DNA from: Verrucomicrobiia bacterium
GTDB lineage: Bacteria; Verrucomicrobiota; Verrucomicrobiia; Limisphaerales; JADLHS01
Direction of reading: 5' to 3'
Assembly (NCBI GenBank): GCA_011525685.1
Contig: WYBW01000037.1
Location: forward strand, 35,767-99,766
Length of the DNA stretch: 64,000 bases
Under the pieces are notes generated by a model, which saw only the letters and a list, made by a program, of their open reading frames with translations, was not told the DNA's origin and searched no databases. Position numbers and translations under genes: made by a program. Each line of letters opens with the position of its first letter. The first letter of the stretch is position 1. Positions 63,915 through 64,000 of this stretch are shown here, in pieces.

Positions 63915-64000
63915 TTTGGCTCGACAAACTGAGGGGAGAATGTGGGGGATTTTCATCGGTGCCAGTCCCCCGTTAGAAGCGTCGAAGAACCATTACCTGA

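Overview
The window is one contiguous, mostly plus-strand bacterial segment of moderately high GC with tightly packed, often ATGA-overlapping genes. The family mix (DUF5069, DUF3616, DUF4142 and DUF2945 proteins, a GH15/phosphoketolase block, a quinol-type NO reductase, HemN-like and B12-binding radical SAM enzymes) suggests a Gram-negative, facultatively respiring heterotroph, plausibly Verrucomicrobiota or a neighbour. That placement is inference: no rRNA or tRNA gene was recognised.

Layout. (1) 1-4.8 kb: the 3' end of ilvD, then a lower-GC cassette of a glycosyltransferase split by an IS3-family element, a radical SAM protein and a P-loop kinase. (2) 5-9 kb, minus strand: sucA-sucB, the E1 and E2 of 2-oxoglutarate dehydrogenase. 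(3) 9.1-14.5 kb: a nitric-oxide defence locus. nsrR-norZ is divergent from a hemerythrin gene, a RIC/YtfE di-iron repair gene and a RIC paralog that lacks the cysteine motif, with a good NsrR-type operator in the divergent promoter. (4) 14.5-21.5 kb: a PEP-mutase-like gene, a Kef-type antiporter, and a trio of HemN-like radical SAM, halogenase-like flavoprotein and B12 radical SAM with a C-terminal STAS-like region, preceded by an FNR/FixK-type palindrome. (5) 21.5-27.6 kb: PNPOx-like, DUF3616, P450, a frameshifted MarR gene, a glutamine amidotransferase behind a second NsrR-like operator, DUF488, a trans-sulfuration enzyme and a small acetyltransferase.

(6) 27.6-57 kb: a stress and carbon-energy island. 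It opens with a PAS histidine kinase and NarL-type regulator, followed by PRC-barrel, Dps, DUF4142, cupredoxin and cyclic-nucleotide-binding proteins. Interleaved is a route from alpha-glucan to acetate: GH15 glucoamylase, ROK glucokinase, zwf, gnd, phosphoketolase, acetate kinase, class I aldolase and transaldolase. A P2A-type ATPase, a small CBM48 protein, a di-heme peroxidase-like protein, an FAD oxidoreductase, folE and a cytidylate-kinase-like gene also lie here. (7) 57-64 kb: a uracil-DNA-glycosylase-like gene, cysteine synthase, rhodanese, Asp/Glu racemase, a block of paralogs, a cytochrome b-molybdopterin fusion and an MscS-like protein.

Duplication is the second theme. Four gene families occur twice (DUF488/YeaO, AhpD-like, small GNAT, Mug-like). 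An acetate-kinase fragment abuts the second copy of a ~234-bp leader repeat, and one GNAT copy begins with sequence copied from the 5' end of the PEP-mutase-like gene.
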